Of a stretch of 64,000 nucleotides of DNA, positions 7,833 through 16,579 are shown piece after piece. The translations under genes and the position numbers were made by a program. Source of the stretch: Spongiactinospora rosea (GTDB taxonomy: Bacteria > Actinomycetota > Actinomycetes > Streptosporangiales > Streptosporangiaceae); NCBI RefSeq assembly GCF_003315795.1, contig NZ_QMEY01000017.1:1-64000 (forward strand), written 5' to 3'. How positions within the stretch are numbered: the first letter of the stretch is position 1; each line of letters opens with the position of its first letter. The notes under the pieces were generated by a model. The model saw nothing but the letters and a program-made list of their open reading frames with translations. It searched no databases and was not told the origin of the DNA.

Positions 7833-8777
7833 ATGGCGGCGCTTCTGCTGCGGCGGCTGCGTGACCTCGTTCTCATCCTGCTGATCGTCGGCACGATGAT
7901 GTTCTTCGTCGTGCGCCTGATGCCCGGCGATCCCGCCATGGCCATCCTCGGCCCGATGGCGAGGCCGCAGGACGTCGAGGCGCTGCGGCAGAGCATGGGC
8001 CTGACCGGCTCGCTGTGGAGCCAGTACCTGAGCTGGATCGGCAACGTCGTGCAGGGCGACTTCGGCACCTCGATCACCTACCACGCGTCGGTGATCCCCG
8101 TGGTGGCCGAGCACTTCCTGCCGACGCTGACGCTGGCCCTGATCAGCACCGCCGTCAGCTTCGCGGTGGCGGTGGTGATCACGTTCTGGAACGCGGTCGC
8201 GCCGCGCAACCCGGTGGCCTCCCTGCTGACCAGGATGTCCGGGCTGGGCATGGCGATCCCGGACTTCTGGATCGCGCTGATCCTGGTGCTGGTGTTCGCG
8301 GTGACGCTGCGCTGGTTCCCCTCCAGCGGGTACGTCGGCCTCCTCAGCGACCCGGCCGCCGCCGCGGGGACGCTCGTGCTGCCGGTGATCTGCCTGGTCA
8401 TCGGGCAGTCGGCGCTGTTCATCCTGACGCTGCGGGAGAGCGTGCTCGGGGAGCTGCCGCAGACCTACCTGCGCACCGCGCGGGTCAAGGGGCTGTCGGA
8501 GCGGCAGGTGATGCTCGGCCATGTGCTGCCGAACGCGCTCATGCCGCTGGTCACGCAGCTCGGCAGCAACTTCGCGATGATGATGGGCGGCATCGTGATC
8601 ATCGAGTCCATCTTCGTGATCCCCGGCCTCGGTTCGCTGCTCCTCGGCGCGGTGTTCACCCGCGACTTCCCGCTGGTGCAGGGAGTGACGTTGTTCGTGG
8701 CGCTGATGTTCGTACTGGTCAACCTGCTGGTCGACCTGTCGTACGCGCTGCTCGACCCGAAGGTGCGTGTCTCGTGA
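7833..8777 (+). CDS. ABC transporter permease (DppB type)
   Basis: A 314-residue integral membrane permease with an opening helix (LVLILLIVGTMMFFVVRLMPGDPA) followed by the conserved PGDP segment, and the EAA-like coupling loop RTARVKGLSERQVMLGHVLPNAL. Six membrane segments can be picked out. It begins 12 nt after the binding-protein stop, behind GAGGGGG, and overlaps the next permease gene by GTGA, so the two are translationally coupled. Confidence 0.95.
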   Translation: MAALLLRRLRDLVLILLIVGTMMFFVVRLMPGDPAMAILGPMARPQDVEALRQSMGLTGSLWSQYLSWIGNVVQGDFGTSITYHASVIPVVAEHFLPTLTLALISTAVSFAVAVVITFWNAVAPRNPVASLLTRMSGLGMAIPDFWIALILVLVFAVTLRWFPSSGYVGLLSDPAAAAGTLVLPVICLVIGQSALFILTLRESVLGELPQTYLRTARVKGLSERQVMLGHVLPNALMPLVTQLGSNFAMMMGGIVIIESIFVIPGLGSLLLGAVFTRDFPLVQGVTLFVALMFVLVNLLVDLSYALLDPKVRVS

Positions 8778-9685
8778 CCCCCACCGCCCACATGGCGGCC
8801 CCGGCGTCCGGGCGGGCGGCCTCGCCGCTGGCCCGGGCGCTGCGGCGCAACCGCCTGCTCGGCGTCGCCACCGCGCTGCTCGTGCTGATCGTGCTCGCCG
8901 TGGTGATCCTGCCGCCGTTCCTGCCGGACGCGAACGCCACCGACCCCGTCAACCGGCTGCTGCCGCCCTCCGCCGAGCACCTGCTCGGCACCGACTCCTA
9001 CGGCAGGGACGTCTTCAGCCGGCTGGTGTCCGGCGGGCGGGCCTCGCTCGGCCTGTCGGCGCTCATCACCGTGTGCGCCGCGTTCACCGGCATGGTGATC
9101 GGCCTGGTCAGCGGCTTCTACCGGGCGGTGGACGCCGTGGTCATGCGGATCATGGACGCCTGGATGTCGTTCCCCGCGGTCATCTTGGCCATGGCCCTGG
9201 CGATCGGGATGGGGGCCAGCATCTGGACCGAGCTGATCGCGCTGACCGTGCTGTTCACGCCGTTCACCGCCCGGGTGATCCGCAGCCGTGTGCTCAGCGT
9301 GGCGGCCCGGCAGTACATCGGGGCGGCCCGGGTCTCCGGGATGCGGCCCGCCAAGATCCTGGTGGTCCACGTCCTGCCCAACGTGCTTCCGCTGGCGCTG
9401 GTGCAGGTGGTGATCCTGTCGGCCTCGGCGATGCTGGTGGACGGGGCGATGAGCTTCCTCGGCATGGGCATCGCGCCGCCCACCCCGACCTGGGGGAACA
9501 TGGTCGCCGAAGGGCGTTCGTACCTGGTCCAGGCGCCCTGGCTGATCGTGGTGCCGGGCATCGCGATCATGACCTGCGTGCTGCTGCTGAACCTGATCGG
9601 CTCGTCCATGCGCGACGTGGTGGACCCGCGCGCCAGGGCGCTCAGCGACCTGCAGCGGCTGCGGGCGCGCGGCGCCGCACGGTGA
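8774..9685 (+). CDS. ABC transporter permease (DppC type)
   Basis: A 303-residue second permease subunit. It has the N-terminal OppC-type segment and the GTDSYGRDVFSRLVSGGRASL motif region typical of DppC proteins, plus the coupling loop GAARVSGMRPAKILVVHVLPN. The GTG start at 8774 overlaps the TGA of the previous gene. ATG 8792 is a possible alternative, but the 4-nt overlap argues for GTG. It completes the importer; no separate fifth gene is needed because the ATPases are fused. Confidence 0.93.
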   Translation: MTPTAHMAAPASGRAASPLARALRRNRLLGVATALLVLIVLAVVILPPFLPDANATDPVNRLLPPSAEHLLGTDSYGRDVFSRLVSGGRASLGLSALITVCAAFTGMVIGLVSGFYRAVDAVVMRIMDAWMSFPAVILAMALAIGMGASIWTELIALTVLFTPFTARVIRSRVLSVAARQYIGAARVSGMRPAKILVVHVLPNVLPLALVQVVILSASAMLVDGAMSFLGMGIAPPTPTWGNMVAEGRSYLVQAPWLIVVPGIAIMTCVLLLNLIGSSMRDVVDPRARALSDLQRLRARGAAR

Positions 9686-9744
9686 CGCCGCACCGCATTC
9701 CCCGCAATGTTTCACTCAACCCGTAGAAGGCGACGAAGGTGACA

Positions 9745-10848
9745 ATGCCTACCAAGACCGCCGCCGCCGTGCTCACCGGGCACGGCCGGCCGCTGGACCT
9801 TTCGGACGTGCCGCTGCCCGGCGAGGTCGAGCCGGGCGCCGCGCTGGTCCGCATCACCTGCACGACCCTCTGCGGCACCGACGTCCACCTGTGGGCCGGG
9901 CAGATGACCTTCCCCGGGATGCTGCCGATGATCCTCGGCCACGAGATGGTCGGCGAGGTCGTCACCGCGGGGGAGGGCACCACCGACGCGCTCGGCCGCC
10001 CGCTCGCCCCCGGCGACCGGATCGGCTGGTCGGAGTCCACCTGCGGGCGCTGCCACGGGTGCGCGGTGCTGCGCGAGCCGGTCGCCTGCGTCAACCGCGG
10101 ATACGGCTTCATGCAGCGCTCGGACCGCCCGCCGTACGCGACCGGGGGCCTGGTCGAGTACTGCTACGTGACGCCGGGGGCGGCCAAGCTGCTGCTGCCG
10201 GACGACGTCAAGGACACCTGGGCGGCGATGTCCGGCTGCGCGGCCAAGACGGTGCTGCGCGCGGTGGACCGGGCGGGCGGCATCCGCGCGGGCTCCACCG
10301 TGGTGGTCCAGGGCGCGGGCGCGCTCGGCATCTTCGCCACCGCCGTGGCCCGCCTGTCCGGCGCCGGGACGGTCGTGACCGTTGGCGGCCCGGACGACCG
10401 GCTCGCGGCGGCCCGGCGGTTCGGCGCGGACGCCACCGTCTCGGTGGACCTCGGCAAGGACGAGCGGATCGCCCGCCTGCGCGAACTGACCGGCGAACGC
10501 GGCGCGGACTACGTCTTCGACCTCGCGGGCGCGCCGACCGTCGCGGAGGAGGCCGTCGCGGTGGCCGCCCAGCGCGGCACCATCGCCGTGGTCGGCACGA
10601 CCGGGCCGGGGCTCGCCGGCGTCCCGCTCGGGACCGTGATGGGCAAGGAGCTGACCGTGGTCGGCTCGCTCAACGGCGACATCGCCGACTACCACCGGGC
10701 GGTCGGCTTCTTCCAGACGTTCGCCGACCGCATGCCCTGGGACGACCTGTTCAGCGAGCCGGTGGGGCTGTCCGGGGCGAGCGCGAGCGTCGAGTCGATG
10801 TCCCGGCTCGGCCAGATCAAGGCCGTCATCGACCCCCGCCTGCCGTGA
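9745..10848 (+). CDS. Zinc-dependent alcohol dehydrogenase (MDR family)
   Basis: A 367-residue medium-chain dehydrogenase. Catalytic zinc ligands are visible as Cys43 (TLCGTDVH) and the GHE pair His66-Glu67; a structural zinc site is formed by Cys100, Cys103, Cys106 and Cys115, with the last gap one residue longer than usual. The Rossmann motif is QGAGALGIFATAVA, so it uses NAD(P). It should interconvert a secondary or primary alcohol and carbonyl. Two starts are possible: GTG 9739 after AGAAGG, or ATG 9745 after GAAGG. It lies 60 nt after the importer genes on the same strand and may be co-transcribed with them. Confidence 0.88.
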   Translation: MPTKTAAAVLTGHGRPLDLSDVPLPGEVEPGAALVRITCTTLCGTDVHLWAGQMTFPGMLPMILGHEMVGEVVTAGEGTTDALGRPLAPGDRIGWSESTCGRCHGCAVLREPVACVNRGYGFMQRSDRPPYATGGLVEYCYVTPGAAKLLLPDDVKDTWAAMSGCAAKTVLRAVDRAGGIRAGSTVVVQGAGALGIFATAVARLSGAGTVVTVGGPDDRLAAARRFGADATVSVDLGKDERIARLRELTGERGADYVFDLAGAPTVAEEAVAVAAQRGTIAVVGTTGPGLAGVPLGTVMGKELTVVGSLNGDIADYHRAVGFFQTFADRMPWDDLFSEPVGLSGASASVESMSRLGQIKAVIDPRLP

Positions 10849-10886
10849 GCGCCATGACCGCGATGAGACATGAGGAAGGGCTGAAA

Positions 10887-11846
10887 GTGAGCGACACCGC
10901 CATCCCGCGCCGCCGGATCGGCCGCAGCGAACTGGAGACGGGAGTGCTGGCCCTCGGGTCCTGGCACACCTACGACCGGATGGACTTCCGCGACGCCGCC
11001 ACGATGATCCGCGAGGCGGTGGACGCGGGCATCGACCTGTTCGACGTGGGCGTGTACGGCTTCCCGGGGATGCCGCCGGTGTTCACCGACATCATCTTCT
11101 CCGCGCTGGTGCGCGCGGCCGGGCTGCGCCGCGAGGACTACCTGCTCTCGTCCAAGCTGTGGCTGGAGGGCTACCCCGAGCACGGTCTGCGCGCGCAGAT
11201 GGAGAACGCGCTGTTCCGCGTGGGCGCCGAGCACGCCGACCTGGTGGTGCTCGGCGACGTCCGGGACGAGGGGATGAACCTGCACCGCCTCGTCCTGGAC
11301 ATGGCCGAGTTGTGCGCCGCCGGGCTGGTCAGGGCGTGGGGCGTGAACAACTGGTCGGCGGCCAACGTGCAGACGCTGATCAACGCGGCGGCCGGGGAGG
11401 GCGTCGCGGGACCGGCCATCGCCCAGCTCAAGTACAGCGTCTCGCGGCGCTCGATCCCGGACGGCGGGCCGTTCGCGCGGATCTTCGAGCAGGGCGTCGG
11501 CCTGCAGTCCTCCGACGTGCTCGAAGGCGGGGTGCTGCTCGGCAAGGGCGTGGCCCGCCAGGTCGGCCGCGACCCCGGCGGGATCAGGCAGAAGATCGCC
11601 GCCTCCGCGCCCGAGCTGGCCCGGGTCGCCGCCGATCTGGGGGCGACTCCCGCGCAGGTGTGCGTGGCCTTCACGCTCACTCACCCGGCCAACGTCACGA
11701 CCCTGTTCGGGGCCACGAGTCTGGACCAGCTCCGCGACAACCTGGCCGCCGTGGACCTGGTGGAACGCGTCGGGGCCGCCGAACTACGGGCGCTGGTGGA
11801 GCCCCTGTGGGCGGACAGGGACGTCGTCGATCCCGAGGGTCCGTAA
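10887..11846 (+). CDS. Aldo/keto reductase family protein with altered active site
   Basis: A 319-residue (beta/alpha)8 protein of the AKR family. Asp53 and Tyr57 (FDVGVYG) and Lys90 (SSKLW) of the catalytic tetrad are present. Where the family has a His (DLxxLH), this protein reads DLVVLGD, placing Gly123 there. Some AKR relatives work without the His, but rates fall, so it may be a weak reductase, a dehydratase-like variant or a binding protein. GTG 10887 was chosen because AGGAAGGG lies 6 nt upstream; two in-frame ATGs (10854, 10863) lie further up. It follows the alcohol dehydrogenase in the same direction. Confidence 0.85.
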   Translation: MSDTAIPRRRIGRSELETGVLALGSWHTYDRMDFRDAATMIREAVDAGIDLFDVGVYGFPGMPPVFTDIIFSALVRAAGLRREDYLLSSKLWLEGYPEHGLRAQMENALFRVGAEHADLVVLGDVRDEGMNLHRLVLDMAELCAAGLVRAWGVNNWSAANVQTLINAAAGEGVAGPAIAQLKYSVSRRSIPDGGPFARIFEQGVGLQSSDVLEGGVLLGKGVARQVGRDPGGIRQKIAASAPELARVAADLGATPAQVCVAFTLTHPANVTTLFGATSLDQLRDNLAAVDLVERVGAAELRALVEPLWADRDVVDPEGP

Positions 11847-11854
11847 ACCCACCT

Positions 11855-11879
11855 GCGGGGCCCCGCGAGGGGGCCCCGC
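11855..11879. terminator. Strong bidirectional terminator hairpin
   Basis: GCGGGGCCCC (11855-11864) and GGGGCCCCGC (11870-11879) form a perfect 10-bp stem around a 5-nt loop. It lies between the convergent aldo/keto reductase and glutamine-synthetase-like genes, serving both. Confidence 0.8.
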
Positions 11880-11883
11880 CGTT

Positions 11884-13230
11884 TCACAGGTGGTAGGAGT
11901 ACTCCCCGAACTCCCAGTCGGTCACGTGCCGCCGGAAGCGCGCGATCTCATCGCGCTTGTAGGCCAGGAACGACGCGGCGAACTCCTTGCCCAGCAGCTC
12001 GGTCAGCTCGGTGTCGGCGGCGAAGGCGTCCAGCGCCGCGCCGAGCGTCATGGGCAGCAGCGCCGCCTTGGACCGGTCGTATCCGTGGCCGACCACGGGC
12101 GCGGGCGGTTCCTCGGCCGCCCGCAGACCGAGCAGCGCCGCCGCCAGCGTGCCGGCGATCACCAGGTAGGGGTTGGCGCTCGCGTCGCCCAGCCGTACCT
12201 CAAGGCGCGACCCCGCCCCGCGCTCCGGCGGGATGCGGACCATGGCGCTGCGGTTGTCCAGGCCCCAGTCGATCAGCCAGGGGGCCGCGGTGTCCGGGCC
12301 GAACCGCTTGTAGGAGTTGATCGTCGGGTTGGCCAGGGCGGCCAGCGCGGGCGCGTGGGCCAGCACGCCGGCCATCGCGTGCCTGGCCCCCGCCGAGAGC
12401 CCGTACGGCGCGGCGGGGTCGTCGAAGACGTTGCGCCCGTCCTCGTCCACGCACGAGAGGTGCAGGTGGAAGCCGGACCCGCCCTGGTCGTTGAACGGCT
12501 TGGCCATGAAGGTGGCCAGCCGCCCCTCGGCGCGGGCCAGCTCCTTGATCGCCGTCTTGAACCAGAACGTGCGGTCGGCGGCGTCCAGCGCGGCCGAGTG
12601 GGTGAGATTGATCTCGAACTGGCCGCCGCTGAACTCGTGGTTGCCCGCCGACACCCCGATCCCGAGGTCGCGCAGATGGCGCAGGGTCCGGGTGAGGTGC
12701 CCGGCGGGGTCGCCGCGGCGGCCCGCGGTGTAGACGTCGCCGGTGTGGTCGGCGTAGGGCCGCCAGCCGCCGTCCACCGGGTCGCACAGGAAGTATTCGA
12801 GCTCGGGGCCGACGACGGGGCGCAGCCCGAGTTCGGCGCACCGGGCCAGGACCCGGCGCAGCACGTCGCGCGGCGACTCGGGGGCGGGCGCGCCGGTGGC
12901 GGGGTCGATGACGTCGCCGTGGCACCAGGCCACCCCCGGCTCCCACGGCAGCGGGGTCAGGGTGGACAGGTCAGGGACGACGTTGATGTCGGGCAGCCCG
13001 GCGTCGAGCCCGCCGCTGACGTCCACGGTGTCGCCGCGCGGGCTGGTGTGGTAAACCGCCCGGCAGAAGGCGAGCCCGTGCGCGCAGACGGCGGGCAGCG
13101 ATTCCAGGAGTACGTCGCGGGCTCGATCGGCCCCGGTGAGGTCCGGGTAGGTCACGCGAACCACATCGACGCCGAGTTCGGCCATGCGGTTGATGTGCTC
13201 CTGGACCTGGGCGGATGCTGGACCGCTCAC
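11884..13230 (-). CDS. Glutamine-synthetase-like gamma-glutamyl ligase (PuuA/GlnA3/GlnA4 type)
   Basis: A 448-residue member of the glutamine synthetase superfamily. Typical signatures are GPELEYFL (metal and glutamate site), SGGQFEINLTHS, GSGFHLHLS, NPTINSYKRF and IPPERGAGSRLEVRLGDASANPYL. It lacks the C-terminal adenylylation segment of GlnA and resembles the group that joins glutamate to amines such as putrescine, polyamines, ethanolamine or aromatic amines. Aldehyde dehydrogenase and PuuD-like genes lie 5 kb away under the same operator type, supporting a gamma-glutamyl-amine pathway. GTG 13230 follows GAGGAG. A dyad at 13259-13274 sits just upstream, suggesting MarR control. Confidence 0.88.
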   Translation of the reverse strand: MSGPASAQVQEHINRMAELGVDVVRVTYPDLTGADRARDVLLESLPAVCAHGLAFCRAVYHTSPRGDTVDVSGGLDAGLPDINVVPDLSTLTPLPWEPGVAWCHGDVIDPATGAPAPESPRDVLRRVLARCAELGLRPVVGPELEYFLCDPVDGGWRPYADHTGDVYTAGRRGDPAGHLTRTLRHLRDLGIGVSAGNHEFSGGQFEINLTHSAALDAADRTFWFKTAIKELARAEGRLATFMAKPFNDQGGSGFHLHLSCVDEDGRNVFDDPAAPYGLSAGARHAMAGVLAHAPALAALANPTINSYKRFGPDTAAPWLIDWGLDNRSAMVRIPPERGAGSRLEVRLGDASANPYLVIAGTLAAALLGLRAAEEPPAPVVGHGYDRSKAALLPMTLGAALDAFAADTELTELLGKEFAASFLAYKRDEIARFRRHVTDWEFGEYSYHL

Positions 13231-13258
13231 AGGCAGATCTCCTCGGAGGGCACGTAAT

Positions 13259-13274
13259 CGTTTGAGGTCAAACG
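13259..13274. promoter_or_regulatory. MarR-type operator O1 (CGTTTGA-GG-TCAAACG)
   Basis: A perfect inverted repeat with 7-bp arms and a 2-bp centre, 29 nt upstream of the ligase start. It shares the core GTTTGR-N2-YCAAAC with the sites at 13335, 17427 and 20293. Confidence 0.7.
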
Positions 13275-13304
13275 TAATGGTCGCGCGTCGCGGGCCGCAA
13301 GGTG

Positions 13305-13348
13305 TTGACCGCGCCGGTCCGCGAAACCTATTTTGTTTGGAGCCAAAC
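13305..13348 (+). promoter_or_regulatory. Promoter (TTGACC-18-TATTTT) with MarR-type operator O2
   Basis: A -35 box, TTGACC (13305-13310), is followed after 18 bp by TATTTT (13329-13334). Directly downstream, over the expected start point, lies GTTTGG-AG-CCAAAC (13335-13348), an inverted repeat with 6-bp arms. Binding there would block initiation of the ring-cleavage operon. Confidence 0.7.
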
Positions 13349-13367
13349 GATATGCAGGAGGACCACC

Positions 13368-14174
13368 GTGGCGAGTGTCCGCGGCTACTTTCACCCCAAG
13401 ACGGCCACGGGCCGGTCGTCGCTCATCCCCGAGCCCCCGTGGCACTACTCGGGCGACCTGCTGACCGTCGAGTACCGCACCGACCCCGCCCGGGTGCGCG
13501 AACTGCTGCCCGAGCCGCTGGGGCTCGCCCCCGAAGATCCCGGCGCGGTGGCGCTGATCTGGGCCGACTGGCAGTCCTGCGGGGCCTCGCGGGAGGAACT
13601 GCTGGACCCGGTGCGCGCCCAGTACAAGGAGGCGTTCGCCGTCGTGCGCTGCTCCTACCGGGGACGCGTCTACTCCAGGTGCGTCCACATCTGGGTGGAC
13701 AAGGACTTCGCCATCGCCCGCGGCCTGCACCAGGGCTACCCCAAGAAGCTCGGGTCGATCCACCTGACCCGCTCCCACCCGTACGGGCCCGCGCCTCGGA
13801 TCGAGGCCGGGGCCAGGTTCGGCGCGACCCTGGCGGCGGCCGACCGCCGCCTGGCCCAGGCCGTCGTCACGCTGCGCGAACCGTCCGAGACCGCCGGGTT
13901 CGTCAACGGCCACCCGATGGCCCACCACCGCTGGCTGCCCGCCATCGGCAAGGGCGGCGGCCTGGCCCTGGACGAGCTGGTGGAGTCGGGGGCGGCCTCC
14001 TTCGAGGGCGGACAGCCGTGGGCGGCCGACGCCGAGCTGGAACTGTTCGACTCGCCCACCGAGGAGCTGTCCCGCCTCGCCGTCCACGAGCCCATCGGGG
14101 CGTACTACCGCCAGATCGGCGTCGTGTGGGACGGCGGCACCCTCCTGGAATCCGGTACCTCGGGCGCGGAGTAG
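13368..14174 (+). CDS. Acetoacetate-decarboxylase family protein
   Basis: A 268-residue protein of the acetoacetate decarboxylase fold. Its QGYPKKLGS segment carries Lys126-Lys127, corresponding to the Schiff-base lysine and its neighbour in the family. Members include true decarboxylases and enzymes that dehydrate or aldol-condense keto acids. GTG 13368 is preceded by a perfect AGGAGG at 6 nt. It is the first gene of the operon ending in marR, directly behind promoter and operator O2. I infer a keto-acid step in the lower ring-cleavage pathway, perhaps replacing the missing decarboxylase half of HpaG; this is not established. Confidence 0.85.
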   Translation: MASVRGYFHPKTATGRSSLIPEPPWHYSGDLLTVEYRTDPARVRELLPEPLGLAPEDPGAVALIWADWQSCGASREELLDPVRAQYKEAFAVVRCSYRGRVYSRCVHIWVDKDFAIARGLHQGYPKKLGSIHLTRSHPYGPAPRIEAGARFGATLAAADRRLAQAVVTLREPSETAGFVNGHPMAHHRWLPAIGKGGGLALDELVESGAASFEGGQPWAADAELELFDSPTEELSRLAVHEPIGAYYRQIGVVWDGGTLLESGTSGAE

Positions 14175-14202
14175 CCCGGCTTCGACTTTGGAGACACCCG
14201 AC

Positions 14203-15672
14203 ATGTCCGAACAGATCTCGGTCGGCGGCACGACCGTCGACACCCGGCACTGGATCGGCGGCCGGCGCGTCGCCTCCGCCGCCACCTTCACCGACGTCTC
14301 GCCCATCGACGGAGCCGTCCTCGGCGAGATCTCCCGGGGCGGCGCCGAGGAGGCCGGCGCCGCGGTGGCCGCCGCCGCTGCCGCCTTCCCCGCCTGGGCC
14401 GCCACCCCCCGCGAACGGCGGGCCGCGGTGCTGCGCGCCATCGCCGACGGCGTGGACAAGCGCCTGGAGGAACTGGCCATCGTCGAGACCCTCGACAACG
14501 GCGCGCTGCTGCGCTCCCACCGGCGCGGCGTGATGCCCAGGGTCGCGCACAACTTCCGCTTCTTCGCCGAACGGCTGGAAGGGCTCGGCCACGACGACTT
14601 CGACACCCGTGGCCACACCAACCACGTGAGCTGGGACCCGGCCGGGCCCTGCGCCCTGATCACCCCCTGGAACGCTCCCCTCATGCTGGCCACCTGGAAG
14701 GTCGCCCCCGCCCTCGCGGCGGGGAACACCGTGGTGCTCAAACCGGCCGAGTGGTCGCCGCTGACCGCCTCGCTGCTGGCCGGCATCGCCGCGGACGCCG
14801 GGCTGCCCCCGGGGGTGCTCAACGTCGTCCAGGGGTACGGCGCGGAGGCCGGGGCGGCGCTCGCCGGGCACCCCGGCGTACGCCGGATCAGCTTCACCGG
14901 TTCGGTGCCGACCGCCCGGCACATCGCCGCCGCGGCCGCGCCCAACCTCACCCCGCTCAGCCTGGAACTCGGCGGCAAGTCGCCGCTGCTGGTCTTCGAG
15001 GACGCCGACCTCGACCTCGCCGTGGACCTGGCCGCCGAGCAGTACGACAACGCCGGGCAGGTCTGCCTGGCGGCCACCCGGCTGCTGGTCCACGCGCCGA
15101 TCGCCGCGGAGTTCACCCGGCGGCTGACCGAGCGCGCCGAGGCACTGGTCCAGGGCGACCCCCGGGACGAGGCCACCGGCATCGGCCCCCAGATCCACCC
15201 CCGCCAGCTGGAGAAGATCGACGGCTTCGTGCGGCGGGCGGTCGCCGACGGCGCGCGCGTGCTGGCCGGTGGCGGCCCCAACACCGCCCTGGGCGGCCTG
15301 TACTACCGCCCGACCCTGCTCACCGACGTCCGGCAGGATTCGGAGATCGTCCAGGAGGAGGTCTTCGGGCCGGTCCTGACCCTGCAGACCTTCGACACCG
15401 AGGAGCAGGCGGTGACGCTGGCCAACGACACCCGCTTCGGCCTGGCCGCGACCGTCGCCACCGGCGACCGGGCCCGCGCCGAGCGCGTCACCGCCCGCCT
15501 GGTTGCGGGCACGGTCTGGGTGAACTGCTTCTTCGTCCGCGACCTGCGGGCCCCGTTCGGCGGGTCGCGCGAGTCCGGCGTCGGGCGCGAGGGCGGCGAC
15601 TGGAGCTTCGACTTCTACTGCGACCTCAAGAACACCGTCAGCGCGCCGGGGGGATGGCGGGACCATGGGTGA
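14203..15672 (+). CDS. hpaE: Aldehyde dehydrogenase, HpaE-like (5-carboxymethyl-2-hydroxymuconate semialdehyde dehydrogenase)
   Basis: A 489-residue NAD(P)-dependent aldehyde dehydrogenase with all key residues: Asn in ITPWNAPL, Lys in LKPAEWSP, Glu255 in LELGGKS and the nucleophile Cys288 in GQVCLAATR. The RRGVMPRVAHNFRFFAE segment and the neighbouring dioxygenase and FAH genes match HpaE, which oxidises the semialdehyde made by homoprotocatechuate ring opening. ATG 14203 follows GGAG at 9 nt; a TTG at 14188 is less likely. The stop overlaps the following dioxygenase start by 8 nt, showing tight coupling. The exact substrate is inferred from context. Confidence 0.9.
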   Translation: MSEQISVGGTTVDTRHWIGGRRVASAATFTDVSPIDGAVLGEISRGGAEEAGAAVAAAAAAFPAWAATPRERRAAVLRAIADGVDKRLEELAIVETLDNGALLRSHRRGVMPRVAHNFRFFAERLEGLGHDDFDTRGHTNHVSWDPAGPCALITPWNAPLMLATWKVAPALAAGNTVVLKPAEWSPLTASLLAGIAADAGLPPGVLNVVQGYGAEAGAALAGHPGVRRISFTGSVPTARHIAAAAAPNLTPLSLELGGKSPLLVFEDADLDLAVDLAAEQYDNAGQVCLAATRLLVHAPIAAEFTRRLTERAEALVQGDPRDEATGIGPQIHPRQLEKIDGFVRRAVADGARVLAGGGPNTALGGLYYRPTLLTDVRQDSEIVQEEVFGPVLTLQTFDTEEQAVTLANDTRFGLAATVATGDRARAERVTARLVAGTVWVNCFFVRDLRAPFGGSRESGVGREGGDWSFDFYCDLKNTVSAPGGWRDHG

Positions 15673-16579
15673 GATCGTCGGCGCGGGGCTGCTCGCGCAC
15701 GTCCCGACCATCGTGCTGCCCGAGGCCACCCGCCGCGAGCTGAACGACGGCAAGGAGATCAGCCTGGTCACCGGCCTGCGCGCGCTGCGCGAGGAGGTCT
15801 TCGACACCCTGGACTACGACACCGTGGTGGTCCTGGACTCGCACTGGGCCACGACCGTGGAGTTCGTGGTCACCGCGCACGCCCGCCGCGCCGGGCTGTT
15901 CACCTCCGAAGAGCTCCCGCGCGGAATGTGCAGGATGCCCTACGACTTCCCCGGCGATCCGGAGCTGGCGCACAGCGTGGCCTCCTTCGCGGGCGCGCGC
16001 GGCACCTGGATCACCCCCATCGACGACCCGTACCTGCCGATCTACTACGCGACCACCAACCTGTGGAAGTACCTCGGCGAGGGGCTGCCGGACAAGCGGT
16101 GGGTCAGCATCGGGGTGTGCCAGACCGGTGACATGGAGGACCACCTGCGGCTGGGCCGGGCGCTGGCCGACGGCATCGCCGCCACCGGGCGCAAGGTCGT
16201 GCTGATCGCCTCCGGCGCGCTGTCGCACACCTTCTGGCCGCTGCGCGAACTGCGCGCGCACGAGGCCAGCGACCCCTCGCACATCTTCACCCCCGGGGCC
16301 AGGGCGGCCGACCTGGAGCGCATCGGCTGGTTCAAGGAGGGCCGGCACGACCTCGTGCTGAAGACCATGCCGGAGTTCCGCAAGTTCAAGCCCGAGGCCG
16401 GGTTCGGGCACTACCTGATGATGGCGGGGGCGCTCGGCGAGGAGCGCTGCACGGCCCCGGCGCGGCAGTACGGCGAGTACGAGAACTCCGTCGGCACCGG
16501 GCAGGCCCTGCTCTGGTTCGACCGGCCGCGCGACGGCTGGGCCGCCGCCACCGCGTCCCTGGGAGGGGAGCATGCCTGA
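15665..16579 (+). CDS. hpaD: 3,4-dihydroxyphenylacetate 2,3-dioxygenase (class III extradiol, HpaD-like)
   Basis: A 304-residue LigB-family protein with LLAHVPTI and LDSHWA carrying the metal-site histidines, and SGALSHTFWPL the acid-base histidine. The order with hpaE and the FAH gene is that of homoprotocatechuate operons. The reaction would be O2-dependent meta-cleavage of homoprotocatechuate to 5-carboxymethyl-2-hydroxymuconate semialdehyde in the cytoplasm. It overlaps hpaE by 8 nt and the FAH gene by 8 nt. It is the better candidate for true HpaD; the copy at 588 is a divergent paralogue. Confidence 0.88.
   Translation: MGEIVGAGLLAHVPTIVLPEATRRELNDGKEISLVTGLRALREEVFDTLDYDTVVVLDSHWATTVEFVVTAHARRAGLFTSEELPRGMCRMPYDFPGDPELAHSVASFAGARGTWITPIDDPYLPIYYATTNLWKYLGEGLPDKRWVSIGVCQTGDMEDHLRLGRALADGIAATGRKVVLIASGALSHTFWPLRELRAHEASDPSHIFTPGARAADLERIGWFKEGRHDLVLKTMPEFRKFKPEAGFGHYLMMAGALGEERCTAPARQYGEYENSVGTGQALLWFDRPRDGWAAATASLGGEHA

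Noticed and set aside
6000..8522. An 840-residue open frame on the minus strand
   Set aside because: It is antisense to the ABC binding protein and permease, whose motifs and ribosome sites are unambiguous.
11884..13230. Housekeeping glutamine synthetase GlnA
   Set aside because: The protein lacks the C-terminal adenylylation region and lies in a catabolic cluster, fitting a gamma-glutamyl-amine ligase better.
13227..15807. Two long minus-strand frames across the hpaE region
   Set aside because: They are shadows of the decarboxylase-fold and aldehyde dehydrogenase genes and contain no recognisable domain.
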